Assembly: GCA_963792655.1 (NCBI GenBank)
Contig: CAWBWU010000001.1
Location: 124,001-188,000, forward strand
Origin: DOZZ01 sp963792655
Lineage (GTDB): Bacteria > Acidobacteriota > Terriglobia > Bryobacterales > Bryobacteraceae
Direction of reading: 5' to 3'
Length of the DNA stretch: 64,000 nucleotides
Numbering within the stretch: position 1 is the first letter of the stretch; each line of letters starts with the position of its first letter. A program made the position numbers and the translations under genes. This document shows, piece by piece, positions 18,625 to 27,301 of this stretch. The notes beneath the pieces are model-generated. The model was not told the origin of the DNA. It saw only the letters and a list, made by a program, of their open reading frames with translations, and ran no database searches.

Positions 18625-18861
18625 CTATCGCGCGGATGCGATCAGGATGATGGCCACGCCTGCAAATCCGATCACCGCTACCCAGCCTTGCCCTGGAAAA
18701 CGCTCTCCGCGAGAGATTCGGGAGACCGGTTGCGTTTGAAACAGAATCGCGTGGAAGTTCAGCAGCGCGGCTTCAAATTGCACCAGCGGACCGGGGACGA
18801 GTCCAAGTGCGATCAACAACGCTGCGATCGAAAGCGCGGCGGCCGCCTGCGTGAATGGCAT
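18625..18861 (-). CDS. Small two-helix membrane protein, hypothetical
   Basis: From ATG 18861 the frame encodes 78 aa with a hydrophobic N-terminal segment ('AAAALSIAALLIALGLVP') and a second one at the C-terminus ('VAVIGFAGVAIILIAS'), separated by a polar loop. The frame is open further upstream, but that part overlaps the divergent peptidase gene antisense and looks non-coding. Two well-placed membrane helices and the position before the ATPase operon favour a real gene. No function is recognised. Confidence 0.5.
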   Translation of the reverse strand: MPFTQAAAALSIAALLIALGLVPGPLVQFEAALLNFHAILFQTQPVSRISRGERFPGQGWVAVIGFAGVAIILIASAR

Positions 18862-18906
18862 GTGCCATAATCCTATTTCCCATGCGCCTGGGCAAGCGTC
18901 CGGTGT

Positions 18907-20337
18907 ATGCGGAAAGCCAAAATCATGCGCAATTTTTCGTTGGTCTTTCTCTCTGCTGCATTCGTCACAACCGCTGCTGGTGCTGCGTTGAACCCCGCAG
19001 TGCAGCAAATCGTCGACGGTGTTTCCGAACAGCGCATCGCGGCCATCGAGCAGAAGCTCGCCGCCTTTGGCACCCGCAACACGCTCTCGTCGCAAGACGA
19101 TCCCCAGCAAGGCATCGGTGCTGCGCGGCACTGGATCATGGACCAGATGAAGAGCTTCAGTCCGCGGTTGAATGTCCGCGAAGAGTGTCATGAAGAGAAG
19201 AAGAAGGCGCGCATCACAAAAGACATTCAGCTTTGCAATGTCGTTGCAGAACTGAAAGGCACGGTGCACCCCGAGCGTTACGTCGTCGTATCAGGCCATT
19301 ACGATTCCGTCGTGATGATCTACAAGCCCAACTCCCAGACCGAAGACCTCCCTGCAGGCGTGATGGATGCCGAAGCATCGGCTGCAGCGCTGGCGCCCGG
19401 CGTCACCGATGACGCGAGCGGCGTAGCAGCAATGATGGAACTGGCACGGCTGATGAGCACTCACGAATACGAGAAGAGCATCTTGTTCGTCGCCTTTGCC
19501 GGAGAAGAGCAAGGTCTGCTCGGCAGCCGCTGGATGGCCGAACAAGCCAAGAAGAACAGCATGCAGATCGAAGCGCTGCTGAATAACGACATCATCGGCA
19601 GCGATGTCGCGGGCAATGGCCGCAAAGAAGATTCGAGTGTCCGCGTTTTCGCTGACGGCCCGGAAGATTCAGGCCCGCGCGCGCTCGCACGCTACACGAA
19701 AGAGATTGCGGAACGCTATGTGCCCTCGATGCGCGTCAACCTGGTGTTTCGTGCGGACCGCTTCAGCCGCGGCGGCGATCACAGCCCCTTCGCATCGAAC
19801 GGGTTTGCCGCCGTGCGCCTGACCAGCACGGAGGAGAACTACAAGAATCAACACACGCCCAATGACACCTTCGAGAACACGTCGCCTGCGTATACAACGC
19901 GTGTCGCGCGCATGAACGCCGCAGTGTTAGCAACACTTGCGCTCGCGCCGAAGCCTCCGGTGGTTACCAAAACGGTGACGACGGCAGGCGCGCCGCCGCG
20001 CATCGCACCCATGATCGGGCGTGGCAAGTCTGGTTATGACGCGGTGCTGAAGTGGACCTGCGATGCACCCGAGGCAGACCTCACCGGGTTCGTAATTCTG
20101 ATTCGGGATACGACGTCACCGGTTTGGCAGAAGCAGATCGACGTAGGCAACGTACGGCAGTACGTGCTCACCGACATGTCGATTGATGACGTCGTGATCG
20201 GCGTAAAAGCGATTGACCGGGACGGCAACGAGAGCCTGGCCTCCGCCTACGTGGCCCCGCCGTTTCAGATCGGACCCGTGGCGCCGCCTGCCAAAGCTCC
20301 CGCTGCTACTCCGGAAGCCACGGCAACCAAGCCTTAG
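18907..20337 (+). CDS. Secreted M28-family zinc aminopeptidase
   Basis: Exported metallopeptidase of family M28. A Sec signal peptide covers roughly the first 25 residues ('MRNFSLVFLSAAFVTTAAGA'; the true start may be ATG 18925). The five expected zinc ligands can be placed: His in 'VSGHYDS', Asp in 'VTDDASG', Glu in 'AGEEQGLLGS', Asp in 'NNDIIGSD' and His in 'KNQHTPNDTFEN'. A C-terminal region of about 100 residues after the catalytic domain looks like a fibronectin-type beta-sandwich ('GFVILIRDT', 'VIGVKAIDRDGNES') with an Ala/Pro-rich tail. Family members release N-terminal amino acids from peptides. The stop codon overlaps that of the convergent ABC ATPase gene. Confidence 0.92.
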   Translation: MRKAKIMRNFSLVFLSAAFVTTAAGAALNPAVQQIVDGVSEQRIAAIEQKLAAFGTRNTLSSQDDPQQGIGAARHWIMDQMKSFSPRLNVREECHEEKKKARITKDIQLCNVVAELKGTVHPERYVVVSGHYDSVVMIYKPNSQTEDLPAGVMDAEASAAALAPGVTDDASGVAAMMELARLMSTHEYEKSILFVAFAGEEQGLLGSRWMAEQAKKNSMQIEALLNNDIIGSDVAGNGRKEDSSVRVFADGPEDSGPRALARYTKEIAERYVPSMRVNLVFRADRFSRGGDHSPFASNGFAAVRLTSTEENYKNQHTPNDTFENTSPAYTTRVARMNAAVLATLALAPKPPVVTKTVTTAGAPPRIAPMIGRGKSGYDAVLKWTCDAPEADLTGFVILIRDTTSPVWQKQIDVGNVRQYVLTDMSIDDVVIGVKAIDRDGNESLASAYVAPPFQIGPVAPPAKAPAATPEATATKP

Positions 20338-21074
20338 TGCGCGACGACTTCGTCCTTTTCGACCTTGCCGTCTCGCACGTGAATGATGCGGTTCGCGTGC
20401 ATCGCAATGTCCAACTCGTGCGTCACGACGATGATCGTGTTGCCCTCTTTGTACAGCCGCTCGAACAGCGCCATGATCTCCACGCCGGTGGCTGAATCGA
20501 GGTTCCCGGTCGGTTCGTCCGCCAGCAGAATTGACGGATTGTTCACCAGAGCGCGCGCGATCGCCACACGTTGGCGCTGACCACCCGAAAGCTCGTTGGG
20601 CTTGTGACCCATACGTTGTTCGAGATCCACTTGCCGCAGCGCTTTCTTCGCCCGCTCGATCCGCTCGGCCGCCGGGGTTCCGTTATAGATCAGCGGCAGC
20701 TCAACGTTATGTAGCGATGTGGCGCGCGGCAACAGGTTAAACGTCTGGAAGACAAAGCCGATCTCTTTGTTGCGAATGCGCGCCAGCTCATCGTCCGTCA
20801 TCGAACTTACAAGGCTGCCGTTGATGTAGTACTCGCCACGCGTCGGGCTGTCCAGGCAGCCGATCAAGTTCATCAGCGTGGATTTTCCGGAGCCGGAAGG
20901 GCCCATGATGGCCACGTACTCACCACGCTTGATCTCGATATCCATGCCCGAGACGGCGTTGATCGTCTGGTCGCCCATGACATACGACTTCCAGAGGTCG
21001 TATGTCCTGATGACGATGTTCTGCCGCTTCAGCTCTTCGCCGCGGTCGACTGCTTCAGCAACTGCTTCTGCCAT
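20334..21074 (-). CDS. ABC transporter ATP-binding protein, MacB/LolD type
   Basis: A 246-aa ABC ATPase with Walker A 'GPSGSGKST', Q-loop 'GFVFQTFNLLP', signature 'LSGGQRQRVAIARAL', Walker B 'ILLADEPTGNLD' and H-loop 'VVTHE'. The 'FQTFNLLPR' and 'DEPTGNLDS' wording is characteristic of the MacB/LolD/FtsE group, which power mechanotransmission ABC systems rather than classical import. It lies 33 bp downstream of the periplasmic adaptor gene, in the same direction. The expected FtsX-like permease gene does not follow; the next gene is the convergent peptidase. Confidence 0.93.
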   Translation of the reverse strand: MAEAVAEAVDRGEELKRQNIVIRTYDLWKSYVMGDQTINAVSGMDIEIKRGEYVAIMGPSGSGKSTLMNLIGCLDSPTRGEYYINGSLVSSMTDDELARIRNKEIGFVFQTFNLLPRATSLHNVELPLIYNGTPAAERIERAKKALRQVDLEQRMGHKPNELSGGQRQRVAIARALVNNPSILLADEPTGNLDSATGVEIMALFERLYKEGNTIIVVTHELDIAMHANRIIHVRDGKVEKDEVVAH

Positions 21075-21107
21075 GACTTTTGGATCTCGCTCTCGCGCGC
21101 TACGTTT

Positions 21108-22533
21108 TTACGTCTTCGCTGCCGGCACCACCGGCGGCTTATTGTTTACCTTTACTACCGTTTCGTTGCGAAGTGTCCGAATAACCTGATACGTGCCAGT
21201 GACGATTTCGTCGCCTTCTTTTAATCCGCTCACGACTTCGATATCCGTCGACCCGGTCACACCAGTAGTAACGGTGTGGAACTCGGCTTTGTTCCCCTTG
21301 CCCACCACGAACACGCCGCTGATCTCTTCCCGCTTGGCTTTGGCTTCGGCGGGCGTCAGATGGTCCTGCGTGGGTTGGCCCGGCTTCTTGGCTTCGAGGT
21401 CGCCCTTTTGACGAACAGTCAGCGCCTGAATCGGAATAGCTAATGCGTTCTTGCGCGTCGCGGTGGTCACCTTCGCCGTGCAAGAGAGACCGGGCCGGAC
21501 TTCATCGGGCGGGTTGTCCAACCCAATCACCACTTTGAAGTCTTTCGCTTCCTGGCTGGAGGTCGTGCTTTGGGATGCCGCGACGCCGGTGGAGCGCAGG
21601 ATGGCGGTGTTGCCAATCTCGATCACGTGGCCTTTGAATGTCTTGTTCGGAATGGCGTCGATCGTGACTTCGGCCGGCTGATCGAGCCGCACGTTCACGA
21701 TGTCGGTCTCATCGACCTTCACTTCCGCCGTGATGATCGACATGTCGGCGATCGTCATGATGGTGCTGGCGGCGGAGTTCTGAATACCAGGAACGACCGT
21801 TTCGCCCACACGCACGGGCAGGTTCGTCACCACGCCATCGATCGGAGAAAAGGTGTTGTGCTTGCGAAGCACATCCGCATAGCGCGAGAGCATCGCGTTG
21901 GTCTGCGCGCTTTTCATCTTGGCGCCGGAGGTCTGTGCGCGCAGCCTGCGCAAGTTGCGCCTTCGCCTGTGTCAAACGGTTGACCGCTTCCTGAACGGAG
22001 GCTTTCGCGGAATCGTAGGCCGCCTTCTTCGTATCGAAGTCCTGACGCGCAATCAGCTTGTCGTTAAATAGCTGCTGGGTGCGTTCGAAATCGAGCCTGG
22101 CGTGCTCTTCATCGGCTTTCGTGCGATCGATTGTCGCCTGCATTGTAGCCAGATTGTCACGCGCAGCCACCTGTCCGGCTTCTGCCGCGGCTGTATCCGC
22201 ATTGCTCGAGTTGAGCGCCGCTCGCTGTGCGGCGACATCGGCCTGCGATTGCAGGGCATCCACGCGCGCGAGCAGTTGGCCCTTCTTCACGTGGTCGCCT
22301 TCCTTGACCAGAATTTGAGTCAGCTGCCCCTGCTGGTCCGCTCCGATGTTGATGTAATTGCGCGGCTTAATCTCTCCCGACGCCGTCACCTGACTGGCCA
22401 GGTCTTCGCGCATGACCTTGCCCGTCTGCACTTCTACAATGCCGCGCTGGCTGTACTTAACGCTGGCGAATATCGCACCCGCGATGATGAGGAGTACGAC
22501 TACTCCGATGACAATCTTCCACTTGCCTTTCAT
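21108..22533 (-). pseudogene. HlyD/MacA-type periplasmic adaptor subunit, one frameshift
   Basis: Membrane-fusion protein that would link an inner-membrane ABC pump to an outer-membrane channel. The frame from ATG 22533 shows an N-terminal anchor ('IVIGVVVLLIIAGAIFA'), a lipoyl half ('GEIKPRNYINIGADQQG', 'KEGDHVKKGQLLARVD') and a helical hairpin. At about 21945 an extra C (plus strand, CAGCCTG) shifts the frame. The next frame continues the hairpin ('LRAQTSGAKMKSAQ'), the second lipoyl half ('FSPIDGVVTNLPVRVGETV') and the beta-barrel and membrane-proximal domains to 21108. Removing one base gives 474 aa, a normal MacA-like length. It forms an operon with the ABC ATPase. Confidence 0.85.
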
Positions 22534-22598
22534 GCGACTCCTAGGGAACTCAAACGAAGCAAATTGTGTTGGGGTTCAGGGAATTTTATCCCTTTTCG

Positions 22599-22898
22599 TC
22601 ACTTAAGCCAAGTGACGCGGTCGGGCGGGGTATTGGCACACTGATTTAAATCGCTCATTCCAGAGGCAAGTTGGGCACAAGTATTGTCTGTTGCCGTGCG
22701 TAAAGCAGCGGCGCGATCCTTCGCACGGGCGGTGCGGCAGGCCTTCTGGCCGTGAAAGGTGATGCAGACCTCAACCCGGTTCGCGGCGTTCCCGAAACTG
22801 GAGAAAACCACCGCAGCCCCGACTGCGATTGCGAAACCCGCCGCGAGGATTGCCGTTCGCCGCTGCCCGCGCCGGCGTTTCTCTTCGTAAGGCGTCAA
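22599..22898 (-). CDS. Small membrane-anchored hypothetical protein
   Basis: A 99-aa protein with a basic N-terminus ('KRRRGQRR'), one membrane helix ('TAILAAGFAIAVGAAVVFS') and an extracytoplasmic part with four cysteines ('EVCITFHGQKACRTA', 'DNTCAQL', 'LNQCAN') that could form two disulfides. The TTG start overlaps the accA stop codon (TTGA), which implies translational coupling. I do not recognise a family. Confidence 0.65.
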   Translation of the reverse strand: MTPYEEKRRRGQRRTAILAAGFAIAVGAAVVFSSFGNAANRVEVCITFHGQKACRTARAKDRAAALRTATDNTCAQLASGMSDLNQCANTPPDRVTWLK

Positions 22899-23740
22899 GC
22901 GAAGAAATTTCCCATTTTTCGAAACTTCTCGTAGCGATTGGCAACCAGTTGCGTGGGCGTCATTGGGCCTAATTTATCGAGCGCGTCCAGGAGCGTCAGG
23001 CGCAGGTTGGCAGCGGCTGCATCGTAGTTCTCATGCGCTCCGCCTTCCGGTTCGGGGATGACCCCGTCGATGATGCCGAGCCGTTCCAGATCGGGCGCAG
23101 TCAGTTTCAGTGCCGCCGCAGCCAGTTCCGATTTCGCCGAGTCGCGCCAGATGATCGCGGCGCAGCTTTCAGGCGAGATTACGCTGTAGACAGCGTTCTG
23201 CAGCATGTAAACCAGGTTGCCGACGCCAAGCGCCAAGGCGCCGCCGCTGCCGCCTTCCCCAATGCACACCACGACCACGGGAACTGTCAGGCGCGCCATC
23301 TCCCGCAAGTTCCGCGCAATGGCTTCCGCCTGGCCCCTTTCTTCCGCGTCGATGCCCGGGTAAGCACCCGGCGTGTCCAGAAACGTGATGATGGGCCGAT
23401 TGAATTTGGCCGCCAACTGCATGATGCGCAGCGCCTTGCGATAGCCTTCAGGCTTCGGCATTCCGAAGTTGCGGTGCAGCTTCTGTTTGGTGTCGCGGCC
23501 CTTTTGCTCGGCACAGATCGTCACCGGGCGGCCGTCGAGGAACCCGAAGCCACAGATGATGGCGGGGTCATCACCGAAGAGCCGGTCGCCGCGAAGCTCG
23601 TGGAAATGCGTGAACAACCGCTCGATATAGTCGGTGGCGTGCGGCCGTTTGATGTGCCGCGCAAGCTGAACGCGCTCCCAGGCAGGATGGCGCGGTACAG
23701 GCGCTTCCGTCACTTCCGGCGACGCGGGGGCTGGGTCCAT
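22895..23740 (-). CDS. accA: Acetyl-CoA carboxylase carboxyltransferase subunit alpha
   Basis: Alpha subunit of the carboxyltransferase that makes malonyl-CoA, the first committed step of fatty acid synthesis. The protein of about 281 aa shows 'HELRGDRLFGDDPAI', 'GRPVTICAEQKGRDTKQKL', 'NFGMPKPEGYRKALR', 'ITFLDTPGAYPGIDAEERG' and 'IGEGGSGGALALGVG', all diagnostic. It lacks part of the usual N-terminal helical extension. The frame extends upstream to 23794 but enters a REP palindrome, so ATG 23740 ('MDPAPASPEV') is the better start. accD is not in this window. Confidence 0.95.
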   Translation of the reverse strand: MDPAPASPEVTEAPVPRHPAWERVQLARHIKRPHATDYIERLFTHFHELRGDRLFGDDPAIICGFGFLDGRPVTICAEQKGRDTKQKLHRNFGMPKPEGYRKALRIMQLAAKFNRPIITFLDTPGAYPGIDAEERGQAEAIARNLREMARLTVPVVVVCIGEGGSGGALALGVGNLVYMLQNAVYSVISPESCAAIIWRDSAKSELAAAALKLTAPDLERLGIIDGVIPEPEGGAHENYDAAAANLRLTLLDALDKLGPMTPTQLVANRYEKFRKMGNFFA

Positions 23741-23795
23741 GGCAGGTTTCAGGATAACAAGGCAGAGTTGCGAAAGCGGTCCAATGCGCCTCACC

Positions 23796-23874
23796 TTCAG
23801 GGGCGCGACCGTCAGGAAGCGCGGGAATTGCTGGACACAGAGACTCCCGCGCTCCTTGCAGTCGCGCCCCTGAA
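23796..23874. repeat. REP-type palindrome beside the RAYT gene
   Basis: Two imperfect inverted arms of about 30 nt (23796-23826 and 23845-23874) start with TTCAGGGGCGCGAC and end with GCGCGGGA before an 18-nt loop. The right arm, read in reverse complement, matches the left with only a few differences. The palindrome sits 13 bp beyond the stop of a REP-associated tyrosine transposase, the normal place for its cognate REP. Folded as RNA or ssDNA it gives a long GC-rich hairpin. Confidence 0.8.
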
Positions 23875-23887
23875 TTGAGACTGAAGC

Positions 23888-24424
23888 TCACAGCTGGGCG
23901 ATGCTTGCCTCCAACTGCTCTCTCCACTGGTGCGCAACGTATCTATGAGCGGCAGCGCCTTGCGAGTTCAAGGTATAGTCCATCGCGACCTTGACGCTTT
24001 CGACATTCCACAGATAGCGAGTACTCCCATGACGAGCCCAGAATCTCGTTCGATCTGGCGCAATCTCCTTGAGCAGGCGAGTAGCATACGCCTTTGAGTT
24101 GTTCATTGCGATTTCGGGCTTGCAGGGAGACCGTAGTACTAAATGAACATGCGTTGGGAGCACATGAGCCGCTAACAGGAGCCAGTTCTTTGCTCTGGCA
24201 TTAGAAACAATTGCCGACAACGTTCTTGCACGCGCTTCAGGATCCAGGACGAACGGCGGCTCATCCATCATTCGGAATCCAAATTGGAGCATCGACCGCG
24301 AAGCGGGTAGTAACGGTGCGCCATACACATTGTGCTTGGGATCGACTGAACCTTTATGGCACCCATGAAGGATATGGCCATAAGCCGAGAACGTGATGAA
24401 GTAGGCGACAACGGATTCCGGCAT
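23888..24424 (-). CDS. REP-associated tyrosine transposase (RAYT, Y1/IS200-like domain)
   Basis: A 178-aa HUH-superfamily single-strand transposase. It shows the HUH motif 'THVHLVLRS' at about residue 85, an upstream strand 'YFITFSAYGHILHG' near the N-terminus, and candidate catalytic tyrosines downstream ('TRYLWN', 'AMDYTLN'). RAYTs are domesticated relatives of IS200/IS605 TnpA that process REP hairpins. The ATG at 24424 is preferred over an upstream start because homology begins there. It lies between accA and the divergent proS. A degenerate relative lies at about 33.2-33.6 kb. Confidence 0.85.
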   Translation of the reverse strand: MPESVVAYFITFSAYGHILHGCHKGSVDPKHNVYGAPLLPASRSMLQFGFRMMDEPPFVLDPEARARTLSAIVSNARAKNWLLLAAHVLPTHVHLVLRSPCKPEIAMNNSKAYATRLLKEIAPDRTRFWARHGSTRYLWNVESVKVAMDYTLNSQGAAAHRYVAHQWREQLEASIAQL

Positions 24425-24524
24425 GGGAAGTGGGTGCCGGAATTCTGGCCAAAGTCTCGGTCGGTATGGGCCAGTTTTCCAGAAGGGCACTCTTCAGTCA
24501 GCTACACTGAAACCTCCCCTATTT

Positions 24525-26213
24525 ATGTTCTGGAGCAAGCTTTTCATTCCCACGTTGCGGGAGACCCCTGCCGAAGCTGAGGTCATCAGTCATCAACTTC
24601 TGCTGCGCGGCGGATATGTGCGGCAGTTGGGCGCGGGCATCTACAGTCATCTCTTCCTGGCGCAGCGCTCGCTCAGGAAGATCGCGCAGATCATTCGCGA
24701 GGAGATGGACGCGATCGGCGGCCAGGAAATGCTCCTGCCCGGCATCACCCCTGCCGAGCCCTGGCAGGAGTCGGGCCGTTGGACCGGTATGGGCGACAAC
24801 ATGTTTCGCCTCAAAGACCGTTGGGGCCGCGAGATGTGCCTCGCCATGACTCATGAAGAGATCATGACGACGATCGCGCGCGGCGAACTCCGCAGTTATA
24901 AACAACTCCCGCAGATCTGGTATCAGATTCAAACGAAGTTCCGTGATGAGGCGCGCCCCAAATCGGGACTGCTCCGCGTGCGCACGTTCCTGATGAAAGA
25001 CGCGTACTCGTTCGACCTGCTGCCCGAAGGCCTGGATACCGCGTTCGACAAACACTATGACGCATATCGCAAGATCTTCACGCGCTGCGGGTTGGATTTC
25101 GTCTCGGTTGACGCGGACTCTGGCGCGATGGGCGGCAGCCAGAGTACCGAGTTCATGGTGGCGTCGACGGCGGGCGAAGACCTGATCGTGCTTGCCGGAA
25201 CCTACGCGGCGAATCTCGAAAAGGCCGTGACTACGCCCACGCCCCCATCCCAAGCCGACCCCGAAGGCGACCTCGCGCCGGAAGAATTTCACACGCCGGG
25301 TTTCAAGACCATTGCGGAAGTTTCCGCGTTCACGAAGCTGCCCGAGACTTCGCAGATGAAAAGCCTCGTTATGGTAGCTGGCGACAAGCCCGTGCTTGCG
25401 ATGCTGCGCGGCGATCATCAACTGAGTGAAACCAAGTTCGCCGCAGCACTGGGCGTTCCCGAAGTTCGCCCCGCTCTGCCGCAAGAGATTCGCGAATGGT
25501 TCGGCGCGGACCCCGGCTCGCTCGGCCCGGTCGGGATCACCAAAATGCAGATCATCGCCGATCTCGCGCTCGAAGGCCGCCGCAACATGATCGCCGGCGC
25601 GAACAAAGACGATTACCATTTGCGTAACGTCACGCCGGGCAAAGATTTTCAAGCGCGCTTTCTCGATATCCGTCAGGCTGCCGAAGGCGACACCGTCAAC
25701 GGCGTGCCGGTTGAGTTTCGCAAGACCATCGAGATCGGCCACATCTTTAAGCTCGGCTACAAGTACTCGAAGTCGATGGGGCTGCATGTGCTCGATCCGA
25801 ACGGCAAAGAGGTGACGGTGATCATGGGCTCGTACGGGATCGGGCTTGAACGCATCCTCGCGGCCGCCATTGAACAGCATCATGACGCGGACGGCGTCGC
25901 CATGCCGCCTTCCATCGCGCCGTTCCAGGTTGTCGTTACGCCCGCGAATTACAAAGATGCCGCACAACGCGAAGCAGCCGAGAAAATTTACCGCGAGTGC
26001 CTCGCGCTTGGTCTCGATGCGCTGCTCGACGATCGCGACGAGCGGCCCGGCGTGAAATTCAAAGACGCCGACCTGATTGGCTTTCCGTTTCGCATCACGA
26101 TCGGCAAGAAGCTCGCCGAAGGCAAAGTGGAGTTCGTCACGCGGCACGGCAAAAAGTCAGAAGACATCCCCGTCGAAACGGCGGCGCAAATGGTGTTTGA
26201 GGCATGCCGGTAA
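24525..26213 (+). CDS. proS: Proline--tRNA ligase (bacterial type, with editing domain)
   Basis: Class II aminoacyl-tRNA synthetase that charges tRNA-Pro. ATG 24525 gives 'MFWSKLFIPTLRETPAEAE', the usual N-terminus; the open frame upstream is non-coding. Motif 2 appears as 'FRDEARPKSGLLRVRTFLMKD' split by normal spacing. An insertion domain (about residues 220-380) corresponds to the YbaK-like Ala-tRNA-Pro editing module, motif 3 is 'GSYGIGLERIL', and the C-terminal anticodon-binding domain ends the 562-aa protein. Length is typical. The 3' end overlaps the next gene by 10 bp. Confidence 0.96.
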   Translation: MFWSKLFIPTLRETPAEAEVISHQLLLRGGYVRQLGAGIYSHLFLAQRSLRKIAQIIREEMDAIGGQEMLLPGITPAEPWQESGRWTGMGDNMFRLKDRWGREMCLAMTHEEIMTTIARGELRSYKQLPQIWYQIQTKFRDEARPKSGLLRVRTFLMKDAYSFDLLPEGLDTAFDKHYDAYRKIFTRCGLDFVSVDADSGAMGGSQSTEFMVASTAGEDLIVLAGTYAANLEKAVTTPTPPSQADPEGDLAPEEFHTPGFKTIAEVSAFTKLPETSQMKSLVMVAGDKPVLAMLRGDHQLSETKFAAALGVPEVRPALPQEIREWFGADPGSLGPVGITKMQIIADLALEGRRNMIAGANKDDYHLRNVTPGKDFQARFLDIRQAAEGDTVNGVPVEFRKTIEIGHIFKLGYKYSKSMGLHVLDPNGKEVTVIMGSYGIGLERILAAAIEQHHDADGVAMPPSIAPFQVVVTPANYKDAAQREAAEKIYRECLALGLDALLDDRDERPGVKFKDADLIGFPFRITIGKKLAEGKVEFVTRHGKKSEDIPVETAAQMVFEACR

Positions 26214-27301
26214 ACTGGCCCGGGCTGCGCGCGCAGTTTCCATCGCTCAGCCATTGGACCTACCTGAACACAGCCACGTTTGGGCAACTGCCGGTCCGTG
26301 TGGTCGACGCTGTTGATCGACATTTTGCGCATCGCGAGGAGCTCGCCTGCTCGGATTTTCTTGAGTGGTTCGACGACATGGATGAGCTGCGCACGCAACT
26401 CGGCCGTATGCTGCACTGCCGCGCGGCGGATGTGGCGTTCATTCCGAACGCCGGGTACGCCTTGTCTTCACTGCTCGGCCGTCTCGATTGGCGCACGGGC
26501 GACCAGATCGTCACGCTCGATCATGAATTCCCGAATCACTACTACTACCCCGCGTGGCTGAAGCGTCATGGGGTTGAACTGATCGAAACCACTTTCGAGA
26601 ATTTCTACAGAGCGTTAACGCCGCGCACACGAGTGGTTGCGATCAGCAGCATGAACTACTCGACCGGCTTCCGGCCGCCGCTTGTCGAAGTTGCTGAAGA
26701 GTTGCGCCGCCGCGGCATTCTGTTTTATCTGGATGCGACACAAGGTATCGGCGCGCTCGACTATGACCTGAGCGCTATTCGTCCTGATCTCTTTTCGGCG
26801 AACGCCTACAAGTGGCTGCTCTCACCGGCAGGAGCCGCGTTCATGGTGATCGCACCCGAGTTGGCCGAACGCCTGGACCCGCTGGTGATGGGGTGGCGCA
26901 GCGACGCAGGTTGGCGAAGTGTGGAGTCGCTCAATCACGAAGCGCCGCGGTTCGAGCACACGGCGGCAAAGTTCGAGAGCGGGCTGCTCAGCTTTCCCTC
27001 GCTCTATGGATTGGCTGAAGCAGTGCGCATGACGTTAGAAATCGGCGTGCCTCAAATCGAAAAGCGTGTGCTTGAACTGGGCGCGCTCACAGCCGCAATG
27101 TTGCGCAGCAAAGGCGGCGAGATTGCGAATGACAACACTCCGATCGTGTCTGCGCGTTTTGCGGACCGCGATGTGAGCGAGACGGCCGCGCGCTTAAAAG
27201 CACAACGGATTCTGGTGTCCGCGCGCCATGGACACCTGCGCGTATCGACGCATTACTACAACAACGAAGCGGATCTCGACGCGCTAAGCGCTGCGTTGTG
27301 A
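26204..27301 (+). CDS. Aminotransferase class V (cysteine desulfurase/isopenicillin epimerase-like)
   Basis: A 365-aa fold-type I PLP enzyme. Visible features are the N-terminal 'YLNTATFGQLP', 'FIPNAGYALSSLL' for phosphate binding, 'VAISSMNYSTGFRPPL', the PLP-pyridine Asp in 'FYLDATQGIGALDYD' and the Schiff-base lysine in 'SANAYKWLLSP'. The 'H..F.N..Y.P' region suggests isopenicillin N epimerase-like or kynureninase-like relatives rather than IscS; no active-site cysteine loop of IscS type was seen. It overlaps proS by 10 bp and the convergent membrane-protein gene by 18 bp. Confidence 0.88.
   Translation: MPVNWPGLRAQFPSLSHWTYLNTATFGQLPVRVVDAVDRHFAHREELACSDFLEWFDDMDELRTQLGRMLHCRAADVAFIPNAGYALSSLLGRLDWRTGDQIVTLDHEFPNHYYYPAWLKRHGVELIETTFENFYRALTPRTRVVAISSMNYSTGFRPPLVEVAEELRRRGILFYLDATQGIGALDYDLSAIRPDLFSANAYKWLLSPAGAAFMVIAPELAERLDPLVMGWRSDAGWRSVESLNHEAPRFEHTAAKFESGLLSFPSLYGLAEAVRMTLEIGVPQIEKRVLELGALTAAMLRSKGGEIANDNTPIVSARFADRDVSETAARLKAQRILVSARHGHLRVSTHYYNNEADLDALSAAL

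Noticed and set aside
18862..19269. Upstream extension of the small membrane-protein frame (to 214 codons)
   Set aside because: It runs antisense through the M28 peptidase signal and N-terminal region and reads as non-coding.
24519..26147. 542-codon open frame antisense to proS
   Set aside because: It covers a clearly conserved synthetase on the other strand and is rich in Arg, Val and Asp in the way GC-rich shadows are; no family features.
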